Source: Microvelia longipes (taxonomy: Eukaryota > Arthropoda > Insecta > Hemiptera > Veliidae). From it: a DNA stretch of 64,000 nucleotides. The DNA lies in assembly GCA_018340805.1 (NCBI GenBank), contig JACMZG010001914.1, positions 46,378,953 to 46,442,952 of the forward strand, given 5' to 3'. Numbering within the stretch: position 1 is the stretch's first letter; the number at the start of each line of letters is the position of its first letter. The translations under genes and the position numbers were made by a program. This document shows positions 47,971-59,169 of the stretch, piece by piece. Under the pieces are notes generated by a model. That model was not told where the DNA came from. It did no database searches and saw only the letters and a program-made list of their open reading frames with translations.

Positions 47971-48676
47971 TTTAGTTCATTTTTTAAGATGTCCAATATG
48001 TTTTAAGTATTTTCTATAATTTTATAGGTTATCCCTAATAATATTAGGTTCAAAATAATTTTAAGCATTTTCCCAAAGTTAATGTTTAGATTTTATTAGA
48101 TAAGGAAATATTTAAGAAACTTTATTAGATCCCTTTATTTTAATTTTTTTCCATCTATAGCTGTAAAAATTAAAAAACTAACTAATTATTAAATTTTTCC
48201 TCTCTATACACGATTTTCTCAATACTTAAAGTACCTGTTTAAAGTACAGGCTTAAAGGCTAATTTCCTTGATTAATCGACAATTTATATAAGGTTTCCAC
48301 AATTTTAGGGTTTTCCTCCATTTTGTATTTTTCCTATTTTTTATGTTTTTTTAGAAATTTTAGTTGTTTTAAAAACAAATAACAAAGGTTGGAAAAAAAT
48401 CCAGAACTATTCTAAGAAAATAATCGTATGGCAGTATTACTAACATGACTTGATGTTTGTGTAATACATTCTAACAACTTCTTTCTGGTGGCACTTGTAA
48501 TTTGCTACAATTACGTTACATACACATACATTATTTATACATAACACATTTATACATTATTTATCTTATTTATACATTTTAATAAATAAGATTCAATAAA
48601 AAAATGTACCAAGTATATTTCCCTTTTCAATTTTTTCTGTACTTTTCTTTCATGTTTCTAAAACTTAATTGAATTA
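47971..48676. other. AT-rich non-coding stretch
   Basis: No gene or repeat recognised. Confidence 0.4.
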
Positions 48677-48759
48677 ATATATATATATATATATTATATT
48701 ATATGTATATTATATATATTATATATTATATAAATTAATATATATTTAAATATATATAT

Positions 48760-48825
<66 letters not shown>

Positions 48826-48837
48826 TATATATATATT
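48677..48837. repeat. (AT)n microsatellite
   Basis: Interrupted AT run with TTA/TAA breaks. Confidence 0.97.
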
Positions 48838-49339
48838 AGGTAGATAAATAGATAGTTTATATCGCTTGTTTATCAGTGCATAAAATATTTGTAAAGTTGA
48901 TCACATTAAATAAAATAGGGTTGATATTCTATAATTGGACACCTTTCACGAGTTTAGTTTATAAGTTTAATGTCAACATTTTGACACAGCGTACAATTGA
49001 TTTGTTGTTCCCCTATAGAAGATATAGGAGTGGCGTTGAGGCATTTTTATTTTTTTATATCTTTATACATAGGATTATACGAAATCTAATCAGTTCTTTC
49101 TTTTAAATGTTTTTTTTGCCATGTTTCAATGTAATAAATTTACCGTTTAAGCTGTAGCGTGCTCACAAGAAATGTGCACATCTATATTTTAAAAATTAAA
49201 ATTTCATGATCCACTCTGCACCTTAATTGATTCTAAAATCTTAAACAGTGGTTGCAATGAAATACAATCTTATTAAAACCAAAAAAGTATTCTATGTACG
49301 TCTTTATTTTACTAATCAAATTATTAATTATTTCACATT
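48838..49339. other. Non-coding stretch
   Basis: The plus frame 48876-49106 has no recognised domain. Confidence 0.4.
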
Positions 49340-49640
49340 CTTTCCTGTTGAACTAATAGTTAAGAAAGCCGTCTTGATAAAAGAGTATCAATTTGATAAG
49401 GAAGACAAATTAAATATTTCATACTTATGAAACAAGATCTTAAGTGACAAAGTTTGTACAAACACCACTATGAGAGAAAACAGAGACATGCATCATATCT
49501 TGGACCATCATATTATAATCAACTACCAATCAAAAGAAAATAAAATCAATTCATAGATATATTTAAGAAACTTTTAATCAATATCTTCTTGACCAATATT
49601 TTAATGAAATTAACAAAAGAATTACACATTCTAGAAACTT
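49340..49640 (+). pseudogene. Possible decayed reverse-transcriptase tail
   Basis: In shifting plus frames one can read YYNQLPIKRK-like and FIDIFKKLLINIF-like peptides. This is the pattern YNxLP...FKKxLxxxL seen at the C-terminus of arthropod non-LTR reverse transcriptases, also present at 54462. Several frameshifts and stops are needed, so it is a weak call that a translated search should test. Confidence 0.25.
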
Positions 49641-50569
49641 TACCTTATTAGTATTCCCTAAGAAAAATTAAATACTAAACAACGAAATAAATGTTTGAAA
49701 TAAATTATCAAAATATGTGCAATAATACATATGTATGTATGTATATTATTTTGTATTATTTAGTAATTTTCATCATGAAAATGACGCTTATGAGGTTGTT
49801 TTATATATTCATATTTATTGACACCTATTTTCGACATTCGGCAATTCATCAAACGTCGACAATTGATGAAAATGTGGGCATTAAGTCTTTACTAAAACAA
49901 TGCTTCCTGTACCTTTATGAGGTAGGGAAGGAAAAAGTTGTTATAACTTTAAGGAAGAATTTTTCTTGAGAAAAACAAGATGAAGCTTTCAATAAGACTT
50001 TCATAATTTAATTTAAAATATTTTATACATTTTGAGCTTAAGTAAAATATGATTAACTTTATGATGGTGGTCTTTTTTAACATTTTTGTTCTTTAATAAA
50101 ATATTTCTGACTTGGCGAACTTCATATCGTGATGTTAACTTGTTATATACGCGTATTAATAATTGCAGAAAGTTACAAGTTTTACTTTCACTCATTCAAT
50201 CTAAGAAATTCAATCAATTTAACTTTCAAGTATTATGAAATTTTATCTTATTTTTTTCAAAGTTATTTATTAGTTTATAATTATTTTATGTTGTGAAATT
50301 ATTTTTATTTATTACTGTTATTTTTTAATTATTCTTTCAAGTTTTCTTTTTATTTTTAATTAATTTTTAATTTGTGATTTGTGAAGTTTTCAATTCATTT
50401 GATTAATTAAGTTATTTTTAATTTTAATTTTTAGTTTAATGGCAAGTCATATTTATTGCCAGTAATTGTGCCACATAGCACAGGCTTTCTAATCTATCTA
50501 GTATGGCACTAAATCCTTTAGATTTTAGATTGTCGCGCTCAATTTTTTATTGTAACACACAATCCTCTA
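49641..50569. other. Non-coding stretch
   Basis: Plus frame 49691-49969 and minus frame 50013-50195 show no domains; AT-rich. Confidence 0.4.
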
Positions 50570-50680
50570 TTTTGGCATTCAGTTTTCTATTTTGGCCCTC
50601 AATTTTCTATTTTGGCTCTCAATTTTCTATTCTGGCCCTCAATTTTCTATTTGGCTCTCAATTTTCTAGTGAGGCTCACC
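50570..50680. repeat. 20-bp minisatellite
   Basis: Five to six copies of CTCAATTTTCTATTTTGGCC and close variants. Confidence 0.93.
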
Positions 50681-51021
50681 ATCCCCCTATAAAAATCAAG
50701 TTTTGAGTACATCTAAACTTTTCGGAATGGCGACATTTTTGATCCTGTATAGAATTAAATTTCAAAGTAATACAAACTTCTTTTTGCGTTTTATGAATTT
50801 GTTAAAATTTTGCTAATTCGCATTAATGATATCATAAATGTTTCTCAGGAAGTTTATATTTTTACCTAAAGAATCATTATTGTTCCATGTTTTAACTCAA
50901 CTTTATAAATATTTAGCATAGTTTAATCTAATTATGCTGGGTTTAGAATTGTTTGGTATTTAGCATAAACACACAGGAAGCTATAATGGTGAAATATGGT
51001 ATAAATGTGGAGAATATAATA
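50681..51021. other. Non-coding stretch
   Basis: Contains ACATTTTTGATCCTGTATAG and TTTTGCGTTTTATGAATTTG; no gene. Confidence 0.4.
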
Positions 51022-51493
51022 AGGTGCGGTCGAATATCCACGGCCTTCTAGAATATTGGATCACCAACAAACTTTTTTATAACTTTTTTTTTCAAACTTT
51101 TCAGTAATTAGCCGGATTTGTGATAAATGAAGCCTATTTCCGTAATCTGCACGCTCTTTTGGTTAATCTCAAAGAGTATTTACATTCACTCAACGATTTA
51201 TTTTTAATCTTACTTGTACATACATAACTACTGTTAGACGTCAATATTTTGTGTTATATTTTGACATGACATACGTCTAACAGTAGTTATGTATGTACCA
51301 AGTTAGATTATAAATAAATCGTTGAGTGAATGTAAATACTCTTTGAGATTAACCAAAGAGCGTGCAGATTACGGAAATAGGCTTCATTTATCACAAATCC
51401 GGCTAATTACTGAAAATTTTGAAAAAAAAGTTATAAAAAAAAGTTTGTTGGTGATCCAATGTTCTAGAAGGCCGTGGATATTCGACCGCGCCT
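51022..51493. mobile_element. Palindromic TA-MITE, copy 2
   Basis: 472 bp, same family as 26014-26504. It begins AGGTGCGGTCGAATATCC and ends GGATATTCGACCGCGCCT, flanked by TA (51020-51021 and 51494-51495). The arms are almost perfectly complementary up to a centre of about 35 bases near 51240-51275. No coding capacity. Confidence 0.93.
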
Positions 51494-51824
51494 TATTATA
51501 AATAGAAAAAACAAAAACTTATTTTACAAAAAATATTTTTATTGAAAAAATAAATAAATAAATATTTTATCACTGTTATGTACAAAATATATTTTTATGA
51601 TAAATATATTATAATAAATATTAAAGCATAATACAGAAGAAATATTTGATTTCTATAAATATTATTCTTAATCTTAACTTATACTATGAAGTTTTTAAAA
51701 CTTTTTTCTCTAATTTAGCTTTGCTTTATTGTTAGAATATAAAAATTGCGCAATTATTATTAAAAAAAATGCATCAAATGCTGAAACCTCTATGTGAATG
51801 TAATGAAACACTAAGTGTTGAATG
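51494..51824. other. Probable 3' flank of the minus-strand gene
   Basis: AT-rich. AATAAA on the minus strand at about 51724-51729 could serve as a poly(A) signal for the gene at 52323, but this is only a position-based guess. Confidence 0.3.
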
Positions 51825-52165
51825 AAACAATGAGTGTAGAATGAAACAATAAGTGTAGAATTAAAATGTATAGAATAAAACAATAAGTCAATAAGAGATA
51901 AACATGAGAATGAAACAATAAGTGTAGAATTAAACATATAGAATAAAACAATAAGTGTAGAATGAAAATAAGTGTAGAATTAAATGTCTAGAATGAAACA
52001 ATAGTGTAGAATTAAACATGTATAGAATGAAACAATAAGTGTAGATGAAACAATAAGTAAGTGTAGAATAAACATGTATAGAATGAAAACAATAAGTGTA
52101 GAATTGTAAACAATGTGTAGAATTAAACATGTATAGAATGAAACAATAAGAGTAGAATGAAACAT
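51825..52165. repeat. 35-bp minisatellite
   Basis: About ten copies with core AATGAAACAATAAGTGTAGA and spacer ATTAAACATGTATAG. It lies just downstream of the stop of the minus-strand gene and may be in its 3' UTR. Confidence 0.93.
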
Positions 52166-52322
52166 TCGTATGATATTTACATCAAAATATTGTAAACGAA
52201 CATGTGGATAATTAAAAGCTTTTAGATAATTTTTAGATGAGCTCTAAGCGATCCTAAAGTTCTTTGCTATCGTTTTTTGTTTTTAATTTTTCTATTTTAA
52301 AATAAAGATATTGAAAATATGC

Positions 52323-54249
52323 TTAAATACCTAATGGGTTGATTATTTTAACAAAATTCTTAAAATGTCCTTTTAATCTAGCTTTTAATAGTCTCCTTAT
52401 TTTAAACATCGCTTTTTTAATCGCTATTTTACTCTTTATCACGTATGGTAGTAAAACTGATTTTTTGAACTTCTGTTTCGGGTCCTGACTGAGGTCGGGA
52501 TTGTCGAACTCGGTTTGGAGAAGAAAATCATCGTCAATTAAACCTGGTTCTTCGGTGGATCTTTTCCGCCGCGTTGCTTTTCCTGCTGAATATAAATCTG
52601 ATTGACTCTCGTCAGTGCTAAGTAAGTTTCTTAATATTATACCTGACTGATCTTCATGATTCATTATAGTTTCCCCTGTATCATGTTGAATTTGATCTTT
52701 GAAGTATTGATTTTTATTTATTTGCAGCTGATGATTATCTTGATTTTGATCTGTGAAGTATTGATTTTATTTATTTGCAGCTGATGATGGTCAGAATTAT
52801 CTTGATTTTGATCTGTGAAGTATTGATTTTATTTATATGCTGCTGATGATGGAGTTATCTTGATTATCTGTGAAGTATTGATTTTTATTTATTTGCTTCT
52901 GATGATGGTCAGAATTATCTTGATTTTGATCTGTCAAGTATTGATTTTTATTTATTTGCTTCTGATGATGGTCAGAATTATCTTGATTTTGATCTGTCAA
53001 GTATTGATTTTTATTTATTTGCTTATGATCAGAATTATCTTGATTTTGATCTGTCAAGTATTGATTTTTATTTATTTGCTTCTGATGATGGTCAGAATTA
53101 TCTTGATTTTGATCTGTCAAGTATTGATTTTTTATTATGCTTCTTATGATCAGAATTATCTGATTTTGATCTGTAAAGTATTGATTTTTTATTATATGCT
53201 TCTGATGGTCAGAATTTCTTGATTTTGATCTGTGAAGTATTGATTATTATTTATTGCTTTGATGATAGTCAGAATTATCTTGATTTTGATCTGTCAAGTA
53301 TTGATTTTTATTTATTTGCTTCTGATGATGGTCAGAATTATCTTGATTTTGATCTGTCAAATATTGATTTTTATTCACACGCTGCTGTTGTTGATCAGTA
53401 TTTTGTTGGTTTTCACCTGCAATGAATTTATTTTCATTAAGATATCGCTGAAGATGCTCAGGATTATATTGATTTTGATCCGTGGAGTATTGTACTCCAT
53501 AAATATTTTGCTGGGATTTACTACTAAATTTTTGATATTTTTTTGTAGAGAATTGATTTTTATAATTTTGTCGAATTTTATTATCCTGATAATTTTGACC
53601 TGTGTTGAATTGATTGTTATTTATCTCTAGCTGATTTTTATCAGTATTATGTGCATATATATGTTGATTTAGCTGATTCTTATCAATATTATGTGCATAT
53701 ATATGTTGATTGTTATCAGTATTATGTGCATATATACGTTGCTGAATATGATGAGGATTTTGTTGATTCAGATCTGTAAACAAATGTCTTTCATCAATAT
53801 GTTGCTGGATTTGATCAGCACCATGTTGATGCGTACTCAAATGACTTGGCTGTGTTGCATTTAGGTATTTTTCTGGATCCAACTTATCAAATAAAGGTAC
53901 CTGCTTAGATTTAGTCGCATTAGGTAAAGAAATATAAAATAATAGATTATACTTATCTAAGACTTGAAATTGCACCGTGAAATGGTTGTTTTTGTTGTTG
54001 TGAATCCTCATAACATCTCCTTTATTGCAATCTATTGAAGATCTTTCATCACATAATGTTTTATTACAATGATCATAGTAGCTACCAATATTTTATGCTG
54101 ACTTCCTTCACAATTATTGGCTCTTTCCTTTGCTCTGATAGTTTATCTCTATAGTCAGTACTATCCACTGTGCTTATTTTTGACTCAGGCTTAATTTCTA
54201 ATTCTTTCTTAAAGAAATCTCTATAAAGATCAATTTCGGCCCTTGTAAC
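52323..54249 (-). CDS. Repeat-rich protein, large 3' exon, frame broken
   Basis: An acceptor TTTATTTTTTTAG precedes 54249. The first segment (54249-54085, 55 codons) is charged, with AEIDLYRDFFKKELEIK near the start and KEPIIVKEVSIKY at the end, then hits TAG at 54084-54082. A one-base shift restores reading into a segment with three cysteines (YDHCNKTLCDE, then IDCNKGD), a beta-rich block (FTVQFQVLDKYNLLFYISLP) and Asn/Gln/His-rich sequence including AHNTDNNQHIY repeats. About ten copies of a 21-residue repeat follow (YLTDQNQDNSDHHQKQINKN), with further one- or two-base losses, often in T5 runs. The end has RRKR/S (52571-52560), an acidic linker and a basic tail finishing NFVKIINPLGI before TAA. 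The dibasic site and cysteines suggest a secreted or processed protein, but no signal peptide exon is found. I do not recognise the family. The breaks fit either assembly indels or recent decay. Confidence 0.6.
52695..53400. repeat. 63-bp coding minisatellite
   Basis: About ten copies, cores GAATTATCTTGATTTTGATC and AAGTATTGATTTTTATTTAT on plus. Each unit is 21 codons on the minus strand. Units of 57 bp (loss of two codons) keep frame, while losses in the T runs break it. Edge copies use GCAGCTGATGATG instead of GCTTCTGATGATG. Confidence 0.95.
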
Positions 54250-54264
54250 CTAAAAAAATAAATC
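54250..54264 (-). other. Splice acceptor
   Basis: On the minus strand GATTTATTTTTTTAG ends directly before the first codon-compatible base of the exon (phase 0 for the observed frame). Seven uninterrupted T before AG make a good acceptor. Confidence 0.55.
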
Positions 54265-54461
54265 AAGTTATATTAATAATTATCTGGCACAATTATATTG
54301 TGTCAACTATTCGTGTTCTTCAAAACTCGTTTTAAGAGATAAGAGAAAAATTTTTTTTTAAAAATCTTTTCAGATGTGTACAAAAGTCAAATAAAACATA
54401 AATTTCAAATTAGTTTTGAAAAGTCAATATCTAGATATTCATTAATTTTATAAAAAGCCTT

Positions 54462-54966
54462 CTATAGCAATATTTCTTTTACTTTGATTTTAAATGCCTT
54501 AAACTTTAATTCTTTAATCTGAGTGGGTATATGATTGTACAGCTTGATTCCTAAGCAGCTTATTCCCACTTCCGACTTGCTCAGTCTATGCTTAGGTATT
54601 TGTATTAGATTTTCATTTCTAGTCGTATAACTATGTTCTGGCATTTTAAACTTATCTACATTATTTTTAATATAACACAGAGCATGCATTATATAGAGGT
54701 TTACTACAGTCATAACCCTCAATTTTACAAAAATATCTCTACATGATTCGTCTTGTTTCATACTTATCATTATCCTTAATATTTTCTTTCGTTTTATTAA
54801 TATTGGGTCTACGGCATTTTTATTTTATTTTTGGGTCTACATTTCTATGACCCCACAAAAGGACTCCATATGTCAACCTACTTTCAACCATAGCTCTATA
54901 AACTAACAATAATGAATCTAAAGGTATAATACACATACAATTAATTAAATTATATGTGTGAAAAAG
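54462..54966 (-). pseudogene. Non-LTR retrotransposon reverse transcriptase, C-terminal relic
   Basis: The minus strand encodes LLVYRAMVESRLTYGVLLWG, then after a stop at about 54829 the open frame 54770-54462. That frame has CRDIFVKLRVMTVVNLYIMH, SYTTRNENLIQIPKHRLSKS and LGIKLYNHIPTQIKELK, then a Lys-rich end. This order (SxLxYGxxLWG; LTVVNLYI; TRN; GxKLYNxxP; FKxxLKxxL) is that of the region after the reverse-transcriptase core in Jockey-like non-LTR elements of arthropods. The endonuclease and catalytic palm are absent. It is 5'-truncated, as is usual for such elements, with at least one in-frame stop, and lies in the likely intron upstream of the exon at 54249. Confidence 0.85.
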
Positions 54967-55052
54967 CTAATCAAATAGACTAGTCTGTGCACGAAAAATG
55001 CTTTTAGTGAGGATACTAGTTATTAGTTTATAATCCAAGAACCAGGAATAAA

Positions 55053-55708
55053 AATGTGACTCATTTTGTACTAATTCAAACCAAATTTGTCTGAAAATAT
55101 ACCTTAAATTATGAAGGAAAAGCATAGTCTGCCTATCCAGAGTGGAGCCCCTTCATATGAATGCGCTCTCTTAAAATATTATAAAATCGCACAAATTCCA
55201 GTTTTCTTGCAATAAGTGGTTCCCTGTAGGTCATGTGCAAAACATGAAGATAACATTTTTTAAAGCTGATACAATTTTCTATTACACGAGTGTTATTTTG
55301 TCAAAATCGGTTGACTACAACTAAAGTTATGATATTTGTTAAATGTCCAAGAAAATGCACAGACAATATTTTTTCAAAGATATTAACTAACTTTGCATAA
55401 ATTAACAATTTTTAGGTGTTTTTGGAAGTGCCATAACTTTGGTTGTAGTCATCCGATTTTGATGATTAAACACCCGTTTTATAGAATGTTTAATCAGCTT
55501 TAAAAAATGTTCTGTTTATGTTTTGCGCCCGACCCACAGGGAACCACTTATTTCAAGAAAACTAAAGTTAGTGCGATTTTATAAAATTTTGAGCTTGAGC
55601 AGTCATATGAAGGGCTCTACTCTGGATAGGCAGACTATGTTTTTTCTTCATAATTTAAGGGATATTTTCAAAAAAAAATTGGTTTGAAGTAGTACAAAAT
55701 TATTCACC
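55053..55708. mobile_element. Large foldback element, about 656 bp
   Basis: Arms of over 250 bp. Left: TTTGTACTAATTCAAACCAA, TAAATTATGAAGGAAAAGCA, AGTCTGCCTATCCAGAGTGG, GGTTCCCTGT and TCAAAATCGG. All recur inverted in the right half. Divergence is moderate. A stray piece of the same arm (GAGTGGAGCC, GGCAGACTATGCTTTT) occurs at 55793-55840. Confidence 0.88.
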
Positions 55709-56035
55709 TTTTTTCAGGTCCGACTCTTGGACAAGTTGTACAGACTTAAATCTTTGTAAATCAGACCAAATGAAGATTTTCAATTCAAATGAGTGGAGCC
55801 TATCTAGGGCTCCACTCTGAATTGGCAGACTATGCTTTTCAATTCAATTCAAAATCTGACGAAACTATAAATTAATTATGACCACTGTAGTTTCTAAATG
55901 ATTATTTCTAATCTTAATTAGCGAATTATCTGTTGAGGCTCATTTTTAAAATTGTATAAATAATTTATGACTGACACTACTTGATTTTACCCTGTAAAAA
56001 GGATTCAAAGTATGAGCGCCAGAGGAGTTCATCAT
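55709..56035. other. Non-coding stretch with a foldback fragment
   Basis: Holds the GAGTGGAGCC...GGCTCCACTC mini-hairpin at about 55790-55827, derived from the neighbouring element. Otherwise nothing recognised. Confidence 0.5.
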
Positions 56036-56482
<447 letters not shown>

Positions 56483-56561
56483 AAAAAGCTATTATTATAC
56501 TAAAACAAGTAATAATTTAACACCATTATTTTTATTCTTTTGGTTCCTCCAAAACATCTCT

Positions 56562-57381
56562 ATTCGCGATTCAAAGAGATAGTTGTAAGGTTGGCAATAC
56601 CAATGGCGGGAAAACGAAAGGGTGATCAATTTTTTTTATCATAGGATTTGCATGGGAGCCGTTGAAAATTCTTCTTTTATTCCTTTATTGTTCATTAATT
56701 TGTGATAAATGAGATAAAAATTAATAGAACGACCATCGGTGCTAAAAATGGCTAATATTTCATAGATAAATACTTCGATTATTCCAGGATTTTAAATATA
56801 GAATCAGGCTCTTATCCCTACAGACTTGGATTTGTCCGATTCAACCCAGAAATAATAAACCTAAACGGATGATTTAAACAAACATTTTACAAAAACGTGA
56901 ATTTATTGAGTTATTTATTATTTTAGTGTGTAAATAAAATTGATTCATAAATTAAAACACAATTACGGTAAAAATCGGCTTGTTATCAGTTAATTTAATA
57001 CCTGTAACAACTAATTTAAACAATTTAATGCAATTAAAAGGTAATTTTGTGTGTTTGTGTAAACTAAAATTATTTAAAAGTAACATTAATTAACAATAAC
57101 TAAAATAAAACAGTATATTATGATTTTGATCTTCTTATCACTCAATTTAAATACTCGTCACAACCCATTAAAACCCTATTTTCAACGAAATAGTGATTCT
57201 ACTGAGTTCATACGCCCTAAAATTAATTAAATTAAAGCACTTTGATAAAAAGTTTAAAGAAATAATCGTCACAAATAAGAAAAACCAAAAAACTCCCATA
57301 AGGACTTTAACAACGATCACCCTTCCGTTATCAATTTCTTATCAGCGACGGTGGCGCTGCTACGGACTTTGAATCGCGAAT
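56562..57381. mobile_element. Candidate inverted-repeat element, 820 bp
   Basis: ATTCGCGATTCAAAG at 56562-56576 recurs inverted at 57367-57381, and GAAAGGGTGATC at 56616-56627 recurs (as GAAGGGTGATC) inverted at 57315-57325, with equal spacing of about 40 bases in both ends. The 40 bases between differ. The interior is AT-rich and non-coding. Confidence 0.6.
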
Positions 57382-57414
57382 TGATGTCTGAATAAATAAA
57401 ATCAGTTGGTATAC

Positions 57415-57508
57415 CTGTATTAGTAGGAAGGCTGCGACAATACCCTGACCTTTCATTGCACACCTGTTGCACTTCACTCTCCAGATCTCTACTGATAACT
57501 AATACCAT
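57415..57508 (-). CDS. Candidate exon, unknown protein
   Basis: On the minus strand, ATG at 57508-57506 opens a frame with VLVISRDLESEVQQVCNERS and GYCRSLPTNT. A consensus-like donor ACAG/GTATAC ends it at 57415 (phase 1). The frame also stays open upstream (KLYIGGSGGDKV), so the ATG may be internal. Downstream of the donor the frame enters the inverted-repeat element at 57381, which supports the donor as a real boundary. The two cysteines would suit a secreted protein. The gene exon at 54249 needs a phase 0 donor, so direct joining is not supported. Confidence 0.35.
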
Positions 57509-57881
57509 TACTTTATCCCCTCCACTACCACCAATATATAATTTTATTATTCGTACAATAATATTTATTCTATTTGTTTTAGTGTCATTGATCTGATAAT
57601 GTATTTTATCTGGTCAAGGTCAACTTTCATAAAAATTCAAATAATATCATATTTATTGTCTGTATATTTTTTTTGTTTACTTATTAAAATCCAAATATAA
57701 ATATTGACATTACCCTAAAGATCTTTGAACTTAAAATTAAAATAATTTTAGGTTAAATTAATAACAACTCTACTATTGAAATCATTATGTTAACATATTA
57801 TAATACTCTTCGGAAGTTTTAGGGGCAAAGACAAGACTATTACGAAAGAAATTTTATTCAAACTTTAAAAAAATACTAGGT
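57509..57881. other. AT-rich non-coding stretch
   Basis: Apart from the possible upstream extension of the candidate exon, nothing is recognised. Confidence 0.4.
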
Positions 57882-58665
57882 ACGGGGTGCCTCGGATATT
57901 TTCCTCGCCGTATCGGCTTCATTACGCGTATCCTTACTACTTCAGACTAGTTATTTATATTGCTCATAATTTATATTGCACATAATTTATATTGCTCATA
58001 ATTTATATTGCACATAATTTATATTGCTCATAATTTATATTGCACATAATTTATATTGCACATAATTCTCATAATTTATATTGCACATAATTTATATTGC
58101 TCATCACATACTTATGTTGCACATAATTATATTGCTCTTAATTTATATTTCTCATAATATATATTGGTTTATAATTTTATTTATTAATTTTATTGCATAT
58201 TTTATATTGCACATATTTTATATTGCTCTAATTTGCACATAATTTATATGCTCATAATTATTATTGCACATTAATTTATATGCAATATTTATTGCTTCAT
58301 AATTATTATAATTTATATTGCACATAATTTATTTTGCACATAATTTATATTGCTCTTAATTTATATTACATATTTATATTGCTCATAATATATATAATTG
58401 CACATAAATTGCAATAATTTATATTGCAATTTTATAACATATTTATATTGCATATTTATATTTCATAATTTATATCATAATTTATATTGCTCATTATTGC
58501 ATTGCATCATATTGCTCATAATTTATATTGCTCATAATTTATATTCATAATTTATATGATCATAATTTATATTTAATTTATATGCAAATCAAATCGTCTT
58601 CGGGCTTGCATCGCTAATCCTCAGGCAGTAAAAGCGGCCGTTTTATACCTAGATGTAACCCACCC
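57882..58665 (+). mobile_element. TACCTCGG-family head interrupted by an array
   Basis: GGTACGGGGTGCCTCGGATA and ATCGGCTTCATTACGCGTATCC (57885-57930) are the family head. After the 16-bp array the family resumes at 58602 with GGGCTTGCATCGCTAATCCT and CAGGCAGTAAAA, as in the copy at 44285. Confidence 0.6.
57955..58590. repeat. 16-bp minisatellite
   Basis: About 38 units of ATAATTTATATTGCAC or ATAATTTATATTGCTC. The first 130 bp alternates the two variants as a 32-bp dimer. The right part is strongly decayed. Confidence 0.96.
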
Positions 58666-59169
58666 TCTCAGGCACTTTTTGCAATTGCATACAAATCTTT
58701 ACTACAGAGTATGTATTATTATTTTGACTTAATATCTAAAACAAATATTATTATTAATAATAATAAAATAAATTATTATGTCTCTTATTTGTCTTTACTT
58801 TTGTATTTTGTGTTCTATTTCTCTTCTTGTTTACGATTGAAATAAGTCAAAGTGTAACGTTTTAGCTTTTTACATTACCTGGCATTTATTAATGATTTAA
58901 GTTGGTTTCTTTGACTTAGTTATTAAGTATTTGTCTAACACACGTCAACTTCACTGGAGCTTTTTGTTTCTCAAATGTAAATTGCGTTTATGAGATTAAT
59001 CTGTTTTGAAATAATCCGTTATGAGGGGTGGGCGTTCTTTGAATAATAAAATGATTTATTGAAAGGATAATTAGTTTAAACGATAAAATAAGGATTTCAT
59101 CACTAAAAATCATGGAATGTACAAAATTGAGAATAGCCAGCCGTATTGAAATAAAATTTATATACGTGC
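58666..59169. other. Non-coding stretch
   Basis: AT-rich, nothing recognised. Confidence 0.4.

Noticed and set aside
52860..53630. Plus-strand hydrophobic frames (repeats of VRIILILICQVLIF)
   Set aside because: They are the complement of the minus-strand 63-bp coding repeat, and only the minus reading connects to non-repeat protein sequence and an acceptor.
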